This document shows, piece after piece, positions 35,040-43,786 of a stretch of 64,000 bases of DNA. The stretch is from CAWDZK01 sp963807005 (GTDB lineage Bacteria; Actinomycetota; Actinomycetes; JACCUZ01). Position numbers and translations under genes: made by a program. The stretch lies in NCBI GenBank assembly GCA_963807005.1, contig CAWDZK010000004.1, positions 310,001 to 374,000 of the forward strand, written 5' to 3'. Position 1 is the first letter of the stretch, and the number at the start of each line of letters is the position of its first letter. The notes below the pieces were generated by a model. It saw only the letters and a list, made by a program, of their open reading frames with translations. It ran no database searches and had not been told where the DNA came from.

Positions 35040-36089
35040 ATGGACATGGACAAGCTGATGCAGTTCGTCGGGCAGTTCGCGGGGGACCTCGGCGCGACGA
35101 TGTCGGCCGGCAACGTCGTGGTCGGGGACCGGCTCGGTCTCTACCGTGCGCTGGCGGAGGGTCCGGCCCGGCCGGCCGAGCTGGCCTCCCGGACGGGCAC
35201 CGACCCGCGGTACGTCGAGGAGTGGCTGCGCGGTCAGGCGGCCGGCGGCTACGTCACCTACGACGAGCCGAGCCAGACGTTCTCGCTGACCGAGGAGCAG
35301 GCGTTCGCGCTGACGGACCCGGACGGGCCGCTGTTCCTGCCGGGCGCGTTCGAGCTCGCGCTGGGCTCGCTCGCCGCGCTGCCGCGGGTGGTCGACGCGT
35401 TCACGACCGGGCGGGGCATCGGGTGGCACGAGCACGACGACCAGGTGTTCAGCGGCTGCGAGCGGTTCTTCCGTCCCGGGTACCAGGCACACCTCGTGAG
35501 TGAGTGGCTGCCCGCGCTGGACGGTGCGGTCGAGCGGCTGGAGTCCGGCGCGCGGGTCGCGGACCTCGGCTGCGGGCACGGCGCCTCGACCGTCCTCATG
35601 GCTCAGGCGTTCCCGAAGTCGACGTTCGTCGGCTCCGACTACCACGAGGGCTCGATCGAGCAGGCGCGCAAGCGCGCCGCCGAGGCAGGTGTTGCGGATC
35701 GCGTGCGCTTCGAGGTGGCCACCGCGCAGAGCACCGCCGGGCACGACCTGGACCTGGTGACCACGTTCGACTGCCTGCACGACATGGGTGACCCGCTCAA
35801 CGCGGCGCGACAGGTGCGGGCCTCGCTGGCGTCCGACGGGACCTGGCTGATCGTCGAGCCCATCGCGGGGGACTCGCTCGCGGAGAACCTCAACCCGGTG
35901 GGGCGGGTCTACTACAACTTCTCCACCTTCCTCTGCGTGCCGAACGCGATGTCGCAGACCGGCGGGTACGCCCTCGGCGCCCAGGCCGGCGAGGCGGCCA
36001 TCCGCCAGGTCGTCACCGACGCCGGGTTCACCCGGTTCCGCCGGGTGGGCGAGACGATCCTCAACGCCGTCTACGAGGCGCGGCCGTAA
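35040..36089 (+). CDS. SAM-dependent methyltransferase with N-terminal winged helix
   Basis: A 349-residue class I methyltransferase. A helical/winged-helix dimerisation region covers residues 1-160 (LYRALAEGPARPAELASRTGTDPRYVEEWL). The SAM-binding fold follows with VADLGCGHGASTV (motif I), GSDYHEGSIEQARK and TFDCLHDMGDP. This layout resembles Mycobacterium tuberculosis Rv2258c, from memory. The ATG at 35040 has GGAGG six bases upstream, so the longer open frame is rejected. It diverges from the hydrolase-glycosyltransferase fusion and may modify the same small molecule. Confidence 0.85.
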   Translation: MDMDKLMQFVGQFAGDLGATMSAGNVVVGDRLGLYRALAEGPARPAELASRTGTDPRYVEEWLRGQAAGGYVTYDEPSQTFSLTEEQAFALTDPDGPLFLPGAFELALGSLAALPRVVDAFTTGRGIGWHEHDDQVFSGCERFFRPGYQAHLVSEWLPALDGAVERLESGARVADLGCGHGASTVLMAQAFPKSTFVGSDYHEGSIEQARKRAAEAGVADRVRFEVATAQSTAGHDLDLVTTFDCLHDMGDPLNAARQVRASLASDGTWLIVEPIAGDSLAENLNPVGRVYYNFSTFLCVPNAMSQTGGYALGAQAGEAAIRQVVTDAGFTRFRRVGETILNAVYEARP

Positions 36090-36094
36090 GGGGT

Positions 36095-36826
36095 TCAGCC
36101 GGGGCTGCAGGCGGCCTCGACGGCGCGGCGGGCCGCGGCGTCGAGGCCGCGCAGCGCCTCGGCCCGAGCGGCCATCTCGGCGGCGGTGAGCGCCGCGCCG
36201 TCGCCGGTCCGGGCCAGCTCCACGATCCGGGCGACCCGGAGGGCCTGGTGCAGGACCTGCTGGGCGGAGGCGTCAGCGGACGGCGGCAGCTCCGGGCGGA
36301 CGGCCCGGGAGCGAACCGAGAGCGCCTCGGCCGCCGCCGGCTCCCAGCGGGACAGGTCGAGCCGGACCAGCAGCTCGGTCGCCTCGAGCATCACCCGGGT
36401 CAGCTCGCGGGCCGCGTCGGGCAGCGGCAGCGTGGCGCGGCCGGCGTCGCCCACCGGGTACGCCGACCAGGCGCCGCGCGACTCGTACAGGAGGCCGAGC
36501 CGGGTTCGGCCGTGCTGCTGGGCGAGGCTGACGACGGCCTCGCCCAGGAGCACGGCCCGCTCGTTGAACGCCGGCGGGCCGGGCAGGCCGCCCGCGTCGC
36601 CGGGACCCGGCAGCACGAGCCGCAGCCCGCCGATCCCGAGGGCGCGCAGACGGCCGAGGGCGTAGGGCAGGTTCACCGGCTCGGGTTCGTCCGGGAGTCC
36701 GGCGACCCGGTGGGGCGGGTCGTCGCGCCCGCGCACCTCGTCGGCGGCCTCGTCCGGGCTCACCGCCCCGGCCAGCGCCGCGCTGCCCCAGGCGGCGAGG
36801 CGGCCGGCGGTGGTCAGCTCGCGCAC
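36095..36826 (-). CDS. Conserved hypothetical protein, soluble
   Basis: A 243-residue protein, rich in Ala, Arg and Glu. It begins VRELTTAGRLAAWGSAALAG and has LGRLRALGIGGLRLVLPGPGD in the first half and RLGLLYESRGAWSAYPVGDAG in the middle. No catalytic motif is recognised. GTG 36826 is chosen because TACTCT lies seven bases upstream; starting at ATG 36871 would overlap the divergent ABC gene's start. It converges with the methyltransferase. Function unknown. Confidence 0.7.
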   Translation of the reverse strand: MRELTTAGRLAAWGSAALAGAVSPDEAADEVRGRDDPPHRVAGLPDEPEPVNLPYALGRLRALGIGGLRLVLPGPGDAGGLPGPPAFNERAVLLGEAVVSLAQQHGRTRLGLLYESRGAWSAYPVGDAGRATLPLPDAARELTRVMLEATELLVRLDLSRWEPAAAEALSVRSRAVRPELPPSADASAQQVLHQALRVARIVELARTGDGAALTAAEMAARAEALRGLDAAARRAVEAACSPG

Positions 36827-36833
36827 GTCGGTC

Positions 36834-36862
36834 AGAGTAGGTCGCGCGGCGCTGGATAGGTT
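36834..36862. promoter_or_regulatory. Back-to-back -10 boxes for divergent leaderless genes
   Basis: TACTCT on the minus strand (36839-36834) is seven bases before the GTG at 36826. TAGGTT on the plus strand (36857-36862) is seven bases before the ATG at 36870. Neither gene has a ribosome binding site. Confidence 0.5.
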
Positions 36863-36869
36863 GAGCCGC

Positions 36870-37652
36870 ATGTCCGACGTGCTGCGCTTCTCCCAGGTGA
36901 GCGTGCTGCGCGACGGTGCGACGCTGATCGACCGGCTGGACTGGGACGTCGCCGAGGGGGAGCGCTGGGTGGTGCTCGGGCCGAACGGCGCGGGCAAGAC
37001 CACGCTGCTCCAGCTCGCCTCGGCGAACCTGCACCCGAGCCGCGGCACGGCGGCGATCCTCGGTGAGACCCTGGGCGCCGTCGACGTCTTCGAGCTGCGG
37101 CCGAGGATCGGCCTGTCCAGCGCGGCGCTCGCGGACCGGCTACCCGGACGCGAGCGGGTGCGGGACGTCGTGCTCACTGCGTCGTACGCCATGGTCGGCC
37201 GGTGGCGTGAGGCCTACGAGGACGTCGACTCCGGCCGCGCGGAGGAGCTGCTGGCGGCGCTCGGTGTGGCCGCCCTGGCCGATCGGCGGTACGGCACGCT
37301 CTCGGAGGGGGAGCGGAAGCGGGTGCAGATCGCCCGGGCGCTGATGACCGATCCCGAGCTGATGCTGCTGGACGAGCCGGCCGCCGGCCTCGACCTCGGC
37401 GGCAGGGAGGACCTGGTCCGCCGCCTCGGGACGATTGCCGCAGATGAGGACGCTCCGGCCCTGGTGCTCGTGACCCACCACGTCGAGGAGATCCCGCCCG
37501 GCTTCACCCACGTCCTGCTGCTGAGGCAGGGGCGGGCGGTCAGTGCCGGGCCGATCGACGAGGCGCTCACCACCGCGAGCCTGGCCGAGTGCTTCGGCCT
37601 CTCCCTCGAGCTGACCCGGTCGGGGGCGCGATGGAGCGCCCGCGCCGTCTGA
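36870..37652 (+). CDS. Orphan ABC transporter ATP-binding protein
   Basis: A 260-residue ATPase with Walker A GPNGAGKTTL (about residue 38), signature LSEGERKRV, Walker B LMLLDEPAAGLD and H-loop VTHHVEE. The signature LSEGE and the EIPPGFTHVLLLRQGRAV ending resemble the ModF/YlmA-type ATPases, which stand alone without a permease. None is adjacent here. The pairing with the FetB-like permease at 6177 is conceivable but there is no sequence support. A TAGGTT box precedes the ATG by seven bases. Confidence 0.82.
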   Translation: MSDVLRFSQVSVLRDGATLIDRLDWDVAEGERWVVLGPNGAGKTTLLQLASANLHPSRGTAAILGETLGAVDVFELRPRIGLSSAALADRLPGRERVRDVVLTASYAMVGRWREAYEDVDSGRAEELLAALGVAALADRRYGTLSEGERKRVQIARALMTDPELMLLDEPAAGLDLGGREDLVRRLGTIAADEDAPALVLVTHHVEEIPPGFTHVLLLRQGRAVSAGPIDEALTTASLAECFGLSLELTRSGARWSARAV

Positions 37653-37666
37653 GCACGCCGGTTTCG

Positions 37667-37697
37667 AGGGACCGGGACGGAACGGGGCCCGGTCTCT
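37667..37697. terminator. Hairpin after the ABC ATPase gene
   Basis: AGGGACCGGG (37667-37676) and CCCGGTCTCT (37688-37697) pair over 10 bp with one G-T wobble and an 11-base loop. It lies in the 92-base gap before the nfeD-like gene, so it separates two transcription units. Confidence 0.5.
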
Positions 37698-37744
37698 GTG
37701 CGTTGAGCAAGGCGAGACGGCAGGCGTCTCCCTAGGATGGTGCC

Positions 37745-38182
37745 GTGGACTACGACTGGATCGCGTGGGTAGGTCTTGCGGTCGTGCTCGGCATCATCGA
37801 GGTGACGACGCTGGACCTGGTCTTCGCGATGCTGGCCGTGGGTGCCCTGGCGGGGGCCGGCACCGGTCTTCTCACCGACAGCATCGTGCTCCAGGTGATC
37901 GTCGCGCTGGTGGTCTCCGTCGGCATGCTCGCCGTCGTCCGGCCGGTCGCCCTCCGGCACCTGCGCACGCCGCACGCCATCCGTACCGGCGTGGCCGCCC
38001 TGGTGGGCGAGAAGGGCGTCGTGCTCGAGTCGGTCGACGCGCACAACGGCCGGGTGAAGCTGCACGGCGAGGTCTGGTCGGCCCGCTCGTTCGACCCGCA
38101 CGACACCATCGAGGCCGGCCGTGAGATCGAGGTCGTCCAGATCGACGGTGCCACGGCTGTCGTCTACGAATCGGAGCTCTAG
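37745..38182 (+). CDS. NfeD-like membrane protein
   Basis: A 145-residue short NfeD. Three hydrophobic segments (WIAWVGLAVVLGIIEV; LVFAMLAVGALAGAG; VIVALVVSVGMLAVV) are followed by an OB-fold domain with GEKGVVLESVDAHNGRVKLHGEVWSA and ending VVQIDGATAVV. NfeD proteins are partners of stomatin/flotillin family proteins, and such a gene follows directly. GTG 37745 is preceded by TAGGAT at 37733-37738, six bases away, so the two-gene transcript should be leaderless. Confidence 0.9.
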   Translation: MDYDWIAWVGLAVVLGIIEVTTLDLVFAMLAVGALAGAGTGLLTDSIVLQVIVALVVSVGMLAVVRPVALRHLRTPHAIRTGVAALVGEKGVVLESVDAHNGRVKLHGEVWSARSFDPHDTIEAGREIEVVQIDGATAVVYESEL

Positions 38183-39085
38183 ATGGACTCGGTCGCCACC
38201 CTCGCCGTCGTCGGCGTGGTCGTCATCCTCGTGCTGATCACGCTGGCGCGCACGGTGCGCATCGTGCCGCAGGCACGGGCCGGCATCGTGGAACGGCTGG
38301 GCCGCTACCAGCGCACCCTGACGCCCGGGCTGACGATCCTGGTCCCGTTCGTCGACCGGCTCCGGCCGATGATCGACCTGCGCGAGCAGGTCGTGTCCTT
38401 CCCCCCGCAGCCGGTCATCACCGCCGACAACCTGGTGGTCGGGATCGACACGGTCATCTACTTCCAGGTCACCGACCCGAAGTCCGCTACCTACGAGATC
38501 GCCAACTACATCCAGGGTGTCGAGCAGCTGACCGTCACCACCCTGCGCAACGTGGTCGGCAACCTGAACCTCGAGGAGACGCTGACGTCTCGCGACCACA
38601 TCAACGGCGCCCTGCGCGGCGTCCTCGACGAGGCCACCGGCAAGTGGGGGATCCGGGTCAACCGGGTCGAGATCAAGGCGATCGACCCGCCGACCTCCAT
38701 TCAGGACTCGATGGAGAAGCAGATGCGCGCCGACCGCGAGAAGCGCGCGACGATCCTCACCGCCGAGGGCTTCAAGCAGTCCCAGATCCTCACGGCGGAA
38801 GGCGAGCGGCAGGCAGCCATCCTCAAGGCCGAGGGCGACGCCCAAGCGGCCGTTCTCCGGGCCGACGGCGAGTCGCAGGCGATCCAGAAGGTGTTCGGCG
38901 CCATCCACGCCGGCAACCCCGACCAGAAGCTGCTCGCCTACCAGTACCTGCAGGTGCTGCCCAGGATCGCGCAGGGCGACTCGAACAAGGTCTGGATCGT
39001 CCCGAGCGAGCTGGGCGAGGCGCTCAAGGGGATCGGCGGCATGCTGGGCAGCGGCGCCAACGACCAGCCGGCGCCGCCGGCCTGA
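38183..39085 (+). CDS. SPFH domain (stomatin/prohibitin) membrane protein, QmcA-like
   Basis: A 300-residue protein with one N-terminal membrane helix (VVGVVVILVLITLA) and an SPFH domain: VPQARAGIVERLGRYQRTL, GLTILVPFVDRLRPMIDLREQ, QPVITADNLVVGIDTVIYFQV. A long coiled coil follows (EGERQAAILKAEGDAQA). It begins right after the nfeD-like stop. Together such pairs form membrane microdomain scaffolds; in E. coli QmcA and YbbK relatives do so. Function here is inferred from family. Confidence 0.93.
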   Translation: MDSVATLAVVGVVVILVLITLARTVRIVPQARAGIVERLGRYQRTLTPGLTILVPFVDRLRPMIDLREQVVSFPPQPVITADNLVVGIDTVIYFQVTDPKSATYEIANYIQGVEQLTVTTLRNVVGNLNLEETLTSRDHINGALRGVLDEATGKWGIRVNRVEIKAIDPPTSIQDSMEKQMRADREKRATILTAEGFKQSQILTAEGERQAAILKAEGDAQAAVLRADGESQAIQKVFGAIHAGNPDQKLLAYQYLQVLPRIAQGDSNKVWIVPSELGEALKGIGGMLGSGANDQPAPPA

Positions 39086-39107
39086 GGCCGCCGCCGGGGT
39101 CGGGCTG

Positions 39108-40196
39108 TCAGCCGTCGTCGCGGTCGGCGTACTGCCCGGCGAGCTTGAGGACCAGGGCGACGTACCAGTCGGCGTGGTTGTAGTGCCAGATCGCGCGGGC
39201 GGTGGCCTCCTCCCCGCGGCCCGCGCCGTTGGCGCAGAGGTAGTGCGCCGCGCTGAAGACGGCGTCGTCGGGGCTCTGGATGTCGGTCACCCCGTCGCCG
39301 TCGCCGTCCACGGCGTACGACGCGAAGGTCGACGGCAGGAACTGCATCGGCCCCTGGGCGCCGGCGTAGGACGACGAGGTGTTGGCGCCGTGCCCGGACT
39401 CCACCTGGCCGATCGCTGCCAGCAGGGTCCAGGACATGCCGCGGCAGGTACGAGCCGCCTGGTGGTAGAGCCGGAGGTACCGCAGCGGCACCACCGCGCT
39501 GGCCCGGGCGGTCGCCACCCGTTGCTCGCCCGCTGCGGCCACGGCGGCGTTCAGGGCCGACACCTGAGCAGCCGCTGCCTCGGCCGCCTGCAGGCCCCGG
39601 GCCCGGGCGTCCAGCGCACTCAGCTCCGCCGCCGCCGCGGCCAGCACCTGGCTCAGCTCTGCGTACGTCCGCTCGACGTCCGCGGCGGTGGTGGTCGCGC
39701 TCTCGGCAGCCAGCTGCAGCGCGTTCGCCCGGTCGCGTAGCGCGGTGCCGCTGTCCGCGCTGGCTGTGGCCGCTGAGGTGCCCGCGCGGACCAGCCGCTG
39801 CACGTAGGACGCCCGACGCAGGGCGTCGGTCGCCGACCCGGCGCCGAGGACGCTCACGAGCAGCGCCGGCGTGCCGCCGGACATGTACAGCGCGCGGACC
39901 CTGCTGTCGACGGCGCGCTGGTCCGCCGCAGTGAGCCGGTCGGCCTCGTCCGCGGCCTGCTGGGCGCTCATGCTGCGGCTCACGCCGCTCGACAGGGCGG
40001 CCAGCGAGCGGTCGTAGGCGCGCAGCGCCTGCTCGACTGCGGGCCGTAGCGCGTCCACCCGGGCCGCAGCAGCCTCGGCCCGCGCCTCGGCGTCCGCAGC
40101 GGACTCGGCCCGTGCCGAGCCGGCCGGCAGCCCGGCGAGCAGGACGACGCCGGCCACCAGCCCCCCTGTCAGCACGGCCAGACGGCGGCGGGTCAC
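39108..40196 (-). CDS. Secreted lytic transglycosylase with coiled-coil region
   Basis: A 362-residue exported protein. The signal peptide is MTRRRLAVLTGGLVAGVVLLAG with a likely cut after SARA (about residue 30). A long Ala-rich coiled coil covers residues 32-230. The C-terminal domain is a goose-lysozyme/SLT-type transglycosylase: TLLAAIGQVESGHG has the catalytic Glu, then YAGAQGPMQFLPSTF, and DGDGDGVTDIQSPDDAVFSAA with a DxDxDG loop. It cleaves peptidoglycan to anhydro-muropeptides. A GTG start is used. It converges with the stomatin-like gene. Confidence 0.9.
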   Translation of the reverse strand: MTRRRLAVLTGGLVAGVVLLAGLPAGSARAESAADAEARAEAAAARVDALRPAVEQALRAYDRSLAALSSGVSRSMSAQQAADEADRLTAADQRAVDSRVRALYMSGGTPALLVSVLGAGSATDALRRASYVQRLVRAGTSAATASADSGTALRDRANALQLAAESATTTAADVERTYAELSQVLAAAAAELSALDARARGLQAAEAAAAQVSALNAAVAAAGEQRVATARASAVVPLRYLRLYHQAARTCRGMSWTLLAAIGQVESGHGANTSSSYAGAQGPMQFLPSTFASYAVDGDGDGVTDIQSPDDAVFSAAHYLCANGAGRGEEATARAIWHYNHADWYVALVLKLAGQYADRDDG

Positions 40197-40255
40197 CCTG
40201 TTGTGTCGGCTCGGCCACCCCGTGCCTTGACGCGAGGCTCCCGTAGGGTCGCCCG

Positions 40256-41011
40256 GTGACGCTCTGGGAGGCCGTCGCGGTCGCCCTCGCGGGGATGGCC
40301 GCCGGGACCATCAACACCGTCGTGGGCTCGGGGACCCTGGTGACGTTCCCGGTACTGCTGGCGGTGGGCTACCCACCCGTCCTCGCCAACGTGAGCAACA
40401 CCGTGGGTCTGGTCCCCGGCTCGGCGAGCGGCGCCATCGGCTACCGCGCCGAGCTCTCCGGCCAGCGTGGTCGGCTGCTGCGGCTGGGCACCGCGTCGGT
40501 CGTCGGAGCGGTCCTCGGCGCCGCCGCACTGCTCACGGCGCCGGCCGCGGCCTTCCGCGCCGTGGTCCCGGTGCTCATCGCACTGGCCTGCGTCCTGGTG
40601 GTCGTGCAGCCGCGGGTCGCCGGCTGGCTGGCCGGGCGGGAACGCAACCCTGCCGAGCACGGGGGAGCGCTGCTGTTCACCGGGGTGCTGCTGAGCGGTG
40701 TCTACGGCGGCTACTTCGGCGCGGCCCAGGGGGTCCTGCTCATCGCCGTCATGGGCATCCTCCTGGACGAGGACCTGCAGCGGATCAACGCCGCCAAGAA
40801 CGTGCTCGCCGGACTGGTCAACCTGGTGGCGGCCGTGGTCTTCATCGCGGTCACCGACGTGGCCTGGCAGGCGGCCGGTCTCATCGCGGGCGGCTCGGTC
40901 GTGGGGGGCCAGCTCGGCGCGTTCCTCGGCCGGCGGATCCCGCCGACGGTGCTGCGGGGGATCATCGTGCTCGTGGGCGCCGCCGCGATCGTCAAGCTCC
41001 TGACGGACTAG
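40256..41011 (+). CDS. TauE/SafE (TSUP) family membrane exporter
   Basis: A 251-residue membrane protein with about eight helices in two repeats. VALAGMAAGTINTVVGSGTLVTFPVLLAVG and VYGGYFGAAQGVLLIAVMGILL are the two repeat motifs of the TSUP family, exporters of sulfite, sulfoacetate and related anions. ANVSNTVGLVPGSASG is also typical. The GTG at 40256 is preceded by TAGGGT at 40244-40249, six bases away. The rRNA methyltransferase gene follows 14 bases after its stop and may be co-transcribed. Confidence 0.88.
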   Translation: MTLWEAVAVALAGMAAGTINTVVGSGTLVTFPVLLAVGYPPVLANVSNTVGLVPGSASGAIGYRAELSGQRGRLLRLGTASVVGAVLGAAALLTAPAAAFRAVVPVLIALACVLVVVQPRVAGWLAGRERNPAEHGGALLFTGVLLSGVYGGYFGAAQGVLLIAVMGILLDEDLQRINAAKNVLAGLVNLVAAVVFIAVTDVAWQAAGLIAGGSVVGGQLGAFLGRRIPPTVLRGIIVLVGAAAIVKLLTD

Positions 41012-41025
41012 GGCGGACGCGGACG

Positions 41026-41832
41026 ATGGGCTCGGTACGGCGGGTGACCGGCGCGGACGACCCGGCGCTGCACGACTACGTCGCGCTCACGGACATGGCG
41101 CTGCGCACCCGGCGCGAGCCGGCCGAGGGGCTGTTCGTCGCCGAGGGGGAGAAGGTCATCCGCCGCGCGCTGGCGGCGGGCTACCGGATGCGTTCCCTGC
41201 TGCTCGAGGAGAAGTGGCTACCGCAGCTGGCCGACGTGGTCGAGCAGGTCGAGGCGCCGGTCCACCTCGCCGGGCTGGACGTGCTGGAGCAGGTCACCGG
41301 GTACTCGGTGCACCGAGGTGCCCTGGCGGCGATGCAACGCAGGCCGTTGCCCGACCCGCAGCAGCTGCTGACCGGCGCCCGTCGGGTGGTCGTGCTCGAG
41401 GACATCACCAACCACACCAACGTCGGCGCGGTGTTCCGGGCCGCGGCCGGGCTCGGTGTCGACGCCGTGCTCGTCACGCCGCGCTGCGCGGACCCGCTGT
41501 ACCGCCGGTCGGTGAAGGTGTCGATGGGCGCGGTCTTCGCGGTGCCGTGGACCCGGCTCAGCCACTGGCCCGACGGCGTCGACGACCTTCGAGCGGCCGG
41601 CCTGACGACGGTCGCGCTCGCCTTGCGCGAGGATGCGGTGGACCTGCGGTCGCTGGCCGCAGCCCCGCCGGACCGGATGGCGCTGCTGCTCGGCACCGAG
41701 GGAGACGGGCTTGCCTCGTCGACTGTCGCGGCAGCGGACGTGGTCGTGCGGATCCCGATGGCCGGCGGCATCGACTCCCTCAACGTGGCCGCGGCGGCCG
41801 CCGTGGCCTTCTGGGCCACGGCCGCGAGGTGA
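41026..41832 (+). CDS. TrmH/SpoU family RNA 2'-O-methyltransferase
   Basis: A 268-residue SPOUT methyltransferase. An N-terminal RNA-binding substrate domain has EPAEGLFVAEGEKVIRRAL. The SPOUT knot carries motif 1 LEDITNHTNVGAVFRAAAGLG, motif 2 LLLGTEGDGL, and motif 3 IPMAGGIDSLNVAAAAAV. Family members modify rRNA or tRNA ribose; the TsnR type gives thiostrepton resistance. The exact site is not predictable. It follows the TauE gene on the same strand. Confidence 0.9.
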   Translation: MGSVRRVTGADDPALHDYVALTDMALRTRREPAEGLFVAEGEKVIRRALAAGYRMRSLLLEEKWLPQLADVVEQVEAPVHLAGLDVLEQVTGYSVHRGALAAMQRRPLPDPQQLLTGARRVVVLEDITNHTNVGAVFRAAAGLGVDAVLVTPRCADPLYRRSVKVSMGAVFAVPWTRLSHWPDGVDDLRAAGLTTVALALREDAVDLRSLAAAPPDRMALLLGTEGDGLASSTVAAADVVVRIPMAGGIDSLNVAAAAAVAFWATAAR

Positions 41833-41839
41833 GCCCGGG

Positions 41840-42667
41840 TCAGAGGCGGCGGTAGCGCGCCTCGGCCCAGCAGTAGGCACCGAAGCAGACCAGCCCGAGC
41901 CCCGCGGCCACCAGCAGCAGCTGCCCCCCGGGGGCTCCGGCAAGGCTCTTCAGCGCGACGTCGAAGCCTTCGGCCTTGCCCGGCTGGTGGTCCCACGCCG
42001 CCTTGCACACGAGGATGCCGACCAGCGCGAAGACCGCACCACGGGCGACGTAGCCGGCCTGCCCGAGCCGTCGCACCGCGGTGAACGTGGTGCGGCTCAT
42101 CCGGCCGGTGTCGAGGTGCTTCTCGAAGTCGGTCTTGAGGCCGCGGATCGCCAGGCCGACCGCGATCGCGATGACCACCAGGCCGGCTGCCAGCACGAGG
42201 GCCTCGCCGCCGGGCCACCGGAGCGCCTTCGCCGTGACGTCCGAGCTGGTGCTGGAGGAGCCGCCGGTGACGGTCCTGAAGGCGAGCAACGCGAAGCCGA
42301 GGTAGACCAGCCCGTTCGCGAGAGAGCCGAGGCGCTTGGCCGTGCGCTTGGTGTCGTCGCGCTCGTCCCGGCGGCCCCAGGCGGCCTCGCTGAGCCGCCA
42401 CGCGGAGTAGGCGAGGAAGCCGACGACCATGAGCCAGAGGACGATCGACCCACCCGGCTTGGTGGCGATGGTCTGCAGGGCACCCTTCTGGTCGGCCTGC
42501 TCGCTGCTGCCGAAGGCCACCTGCACCGCCAGCACGCCGATCAGCGCGTAGACCAGTCCCTTCGCCAGGAAGCCGAGGCGGGCGGCGGTGTTCAGGGCGT
42601 CGCTGTTCGCCGCCCGCCGGGCGCTGCCGACAGCGGACTGCGTCGTGCGGGATGTCGGGACGGACAT
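41840..42667 (-). CDS. DUF1206 membrane protein
   Basis: A 275-residue membrane protein made of three repeats of two helices each. The repeats begin ARLGFLAKGLVYALIGVLA, KRLGSLANGLVYLGFALLA and RRLGQAGYVARGAVFALVG, which is the DUF1206 signature. The role is unknown. ATG 42667 is preceded by CAGGAGGACCCG, a clear ribosome binding site, so the longer open frame is set aside. It follows the epimerase gene by 89 bases on the same strand. Confidence 0.9.
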   Translation of the reverse strand: MSVPTSRTTQSAVGSARRAANSDALNTAARLGFLAKGLVYALIGVLAVQVAFGSSEQADQKGALQTIATKPGGSIVLWLMVVGFLAYSAWRLSEAAWGRRDERDDTKRTAKRLGSLANGLVYLGFALLAFRTVTGGSSSTSSDVTAKALRWPGGEALVLAAGLVVIAIAVGLAIRGLKTDFEKHLDTGRMSRTTFTAVRRLGQAGYVARGAVFALVGILVCKAAWDHQPGKAEGFDVALKSLAGAPGGQLLLVAAGLGLVCFGAYCWAEARYRRL

Positions 42668-42756
42668 CGGGTCCTCCTGGCGCGGTGTGGTGGTCCGGGA
42701 CGTCTGTACCCCGTCACCGGCCGGGGAAGCCCCGGCGACGCCCCCGCGCCGGACGG

Positions 42757-43755
42757 TCAGGGCAGTTCTGCCTCCGGCGCGACCAGTCCGGCCAGGAGGT
42801 CCTGCTCGGTGTCCGGGTCGAGACCGGCGTCGGGCGGCTGCGGGACGGTGCGGGTCCAGGCGAGGGTGTCCCGCACGGTGTCGGCCAGGGGGCGCGGCGT
42901 CAGGCCGCTGGCGTAGGCCTTCGCGGGGTCGGCGGCCATCGCCCAGACGTCCGGGTCGTCTCCGCTCCACAAGGGGAAGGTGCCCTCGGGCAGTCCCGCC
43001 GCCTGCACGGCGTCGGCGTCCAGCCACCGCAGCCGGGTGCCGGGCGGCCCGACGGCGTCGACGATGGCCGCCAGCTGCTGCTGCCAGGTGAACACCGGCT
43101 CGGGGCTGACCGCGTGGAACGCGCCGGAGGCGCCGTCCTCGAGCAGCCGCACCATCCAGGCCGCCATGTCCCGCACGTCGATCACCTGGGCGGGGGCGTC
43201 CTGAGGGCCGGGGGCCAGGACGTCGCCGCCGCGTGCGATCCGGGCCACCCACCACGGGAACCGCCAGGTGTAGTCGTCCGGTCCGACGACGTAGGTCGGC
43301 CGGACCAGCAGGGTGCCGGGGCCGTGCCGGTCCACGGCGGCCAGCTCGCACAGCGCCTTGAGGCCGCCGTAGGTCTCGCCGGTGACCGTCTCGGTGCCGG
43401 GGTCGTCGAGCTGGGCGAGCGGGGCGTCCTCGGTGAGCCCTGGTCCGGTGGCGGGCGCGTACGCCGAGACGCTGGAGACCAGCAGGTGCCGGCCGCCCCG
43501 GCCACCGAGGGCGTCGGCCAACGTCTGCACCTGCCGGGGGACGTACGCGCAGGTGTCCACGGTGGCGTCCCAGTCGCCGTCGGCCAGCGCGGACAGGTCG
43601 CTGTCCCGGTCGCCGGTGCGGTGCTCGACCTCCGGGAACAGGTCGGTGCCGGTCCGGCCGCGGTGGAAGATCGTCACCTCGTGCCCGTGGCCGATCGCCT
43701 GCTCGACCACGTGCCGGCCGATGAATCGGGTGCCGCCGATCATGAGGATGCGCAT
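42757..43755 (-). CDS. NAD-dependent epimerase/dehydratase family protein
   Basis: A 332-residue extended SDR. It starts RILMIGGTRFIGRHVVEQA (Rossmann GGTRFIG), has SSVSAYAP at the position of the catalytic Ser, and YGGLKALCE in which Tyr and Lys are present. It resembles the atypical GxxGFIG group of nucleotide-sugar or isoflavone-reductase-like enzymes. TAGGGT at 43767-43762 lies six bases upstream of the ATG, so it is probably leaderless. The substrate cannot be told. Confidence 0.82.
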   Translation of the reverse strand: MRILMIGGTRFIGRHVVEQAIGHGHEVTIFHRGRTGTDLFPEVEHRTGDRDSDLSALADGDWDATVDTCAYVPRQVQTLADALGGRGGRHLLVSSVSAYAPATGPGLTEDAPLAQLDDPGTETVTGETYGGLKALCELAAVDRHGPGTLLVRPTYVVGPDDYTWRFPWWVARIARGGDVLAPGPQDAPAQVIDVRDMAAWMVRLLEDGASGAFHAVSPEPVFTWQQQLAAIVDAVGPPGTRLRWLDADAVQAAGLPEGTFPLWSGDDPDVWAMAADPAKAYASGLTPRPLADTVRDTLAWTRTVPQPPDAGLDPDTEQDLLAGLVAPEAELP

Positions 43756-43786
43756 GGGGCGACCCTAGGCCGCGGCGACGTCGAGG

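Noticed and set aside
34884..35780. Upstream extension of the hydrolase-glycosyltransferase frame
   Set aside because: It runs antisense to the methyltransferase gene and beyond a clear ribosome binding site at the GTG 34883.
36827..36871. Start at ATG 36871 for the hypothetical gene
   Set aside because: It would overlap the start codon of the divergent ABC gene, and a TACTCT box seven bases before GTG 36826 supports the later start.
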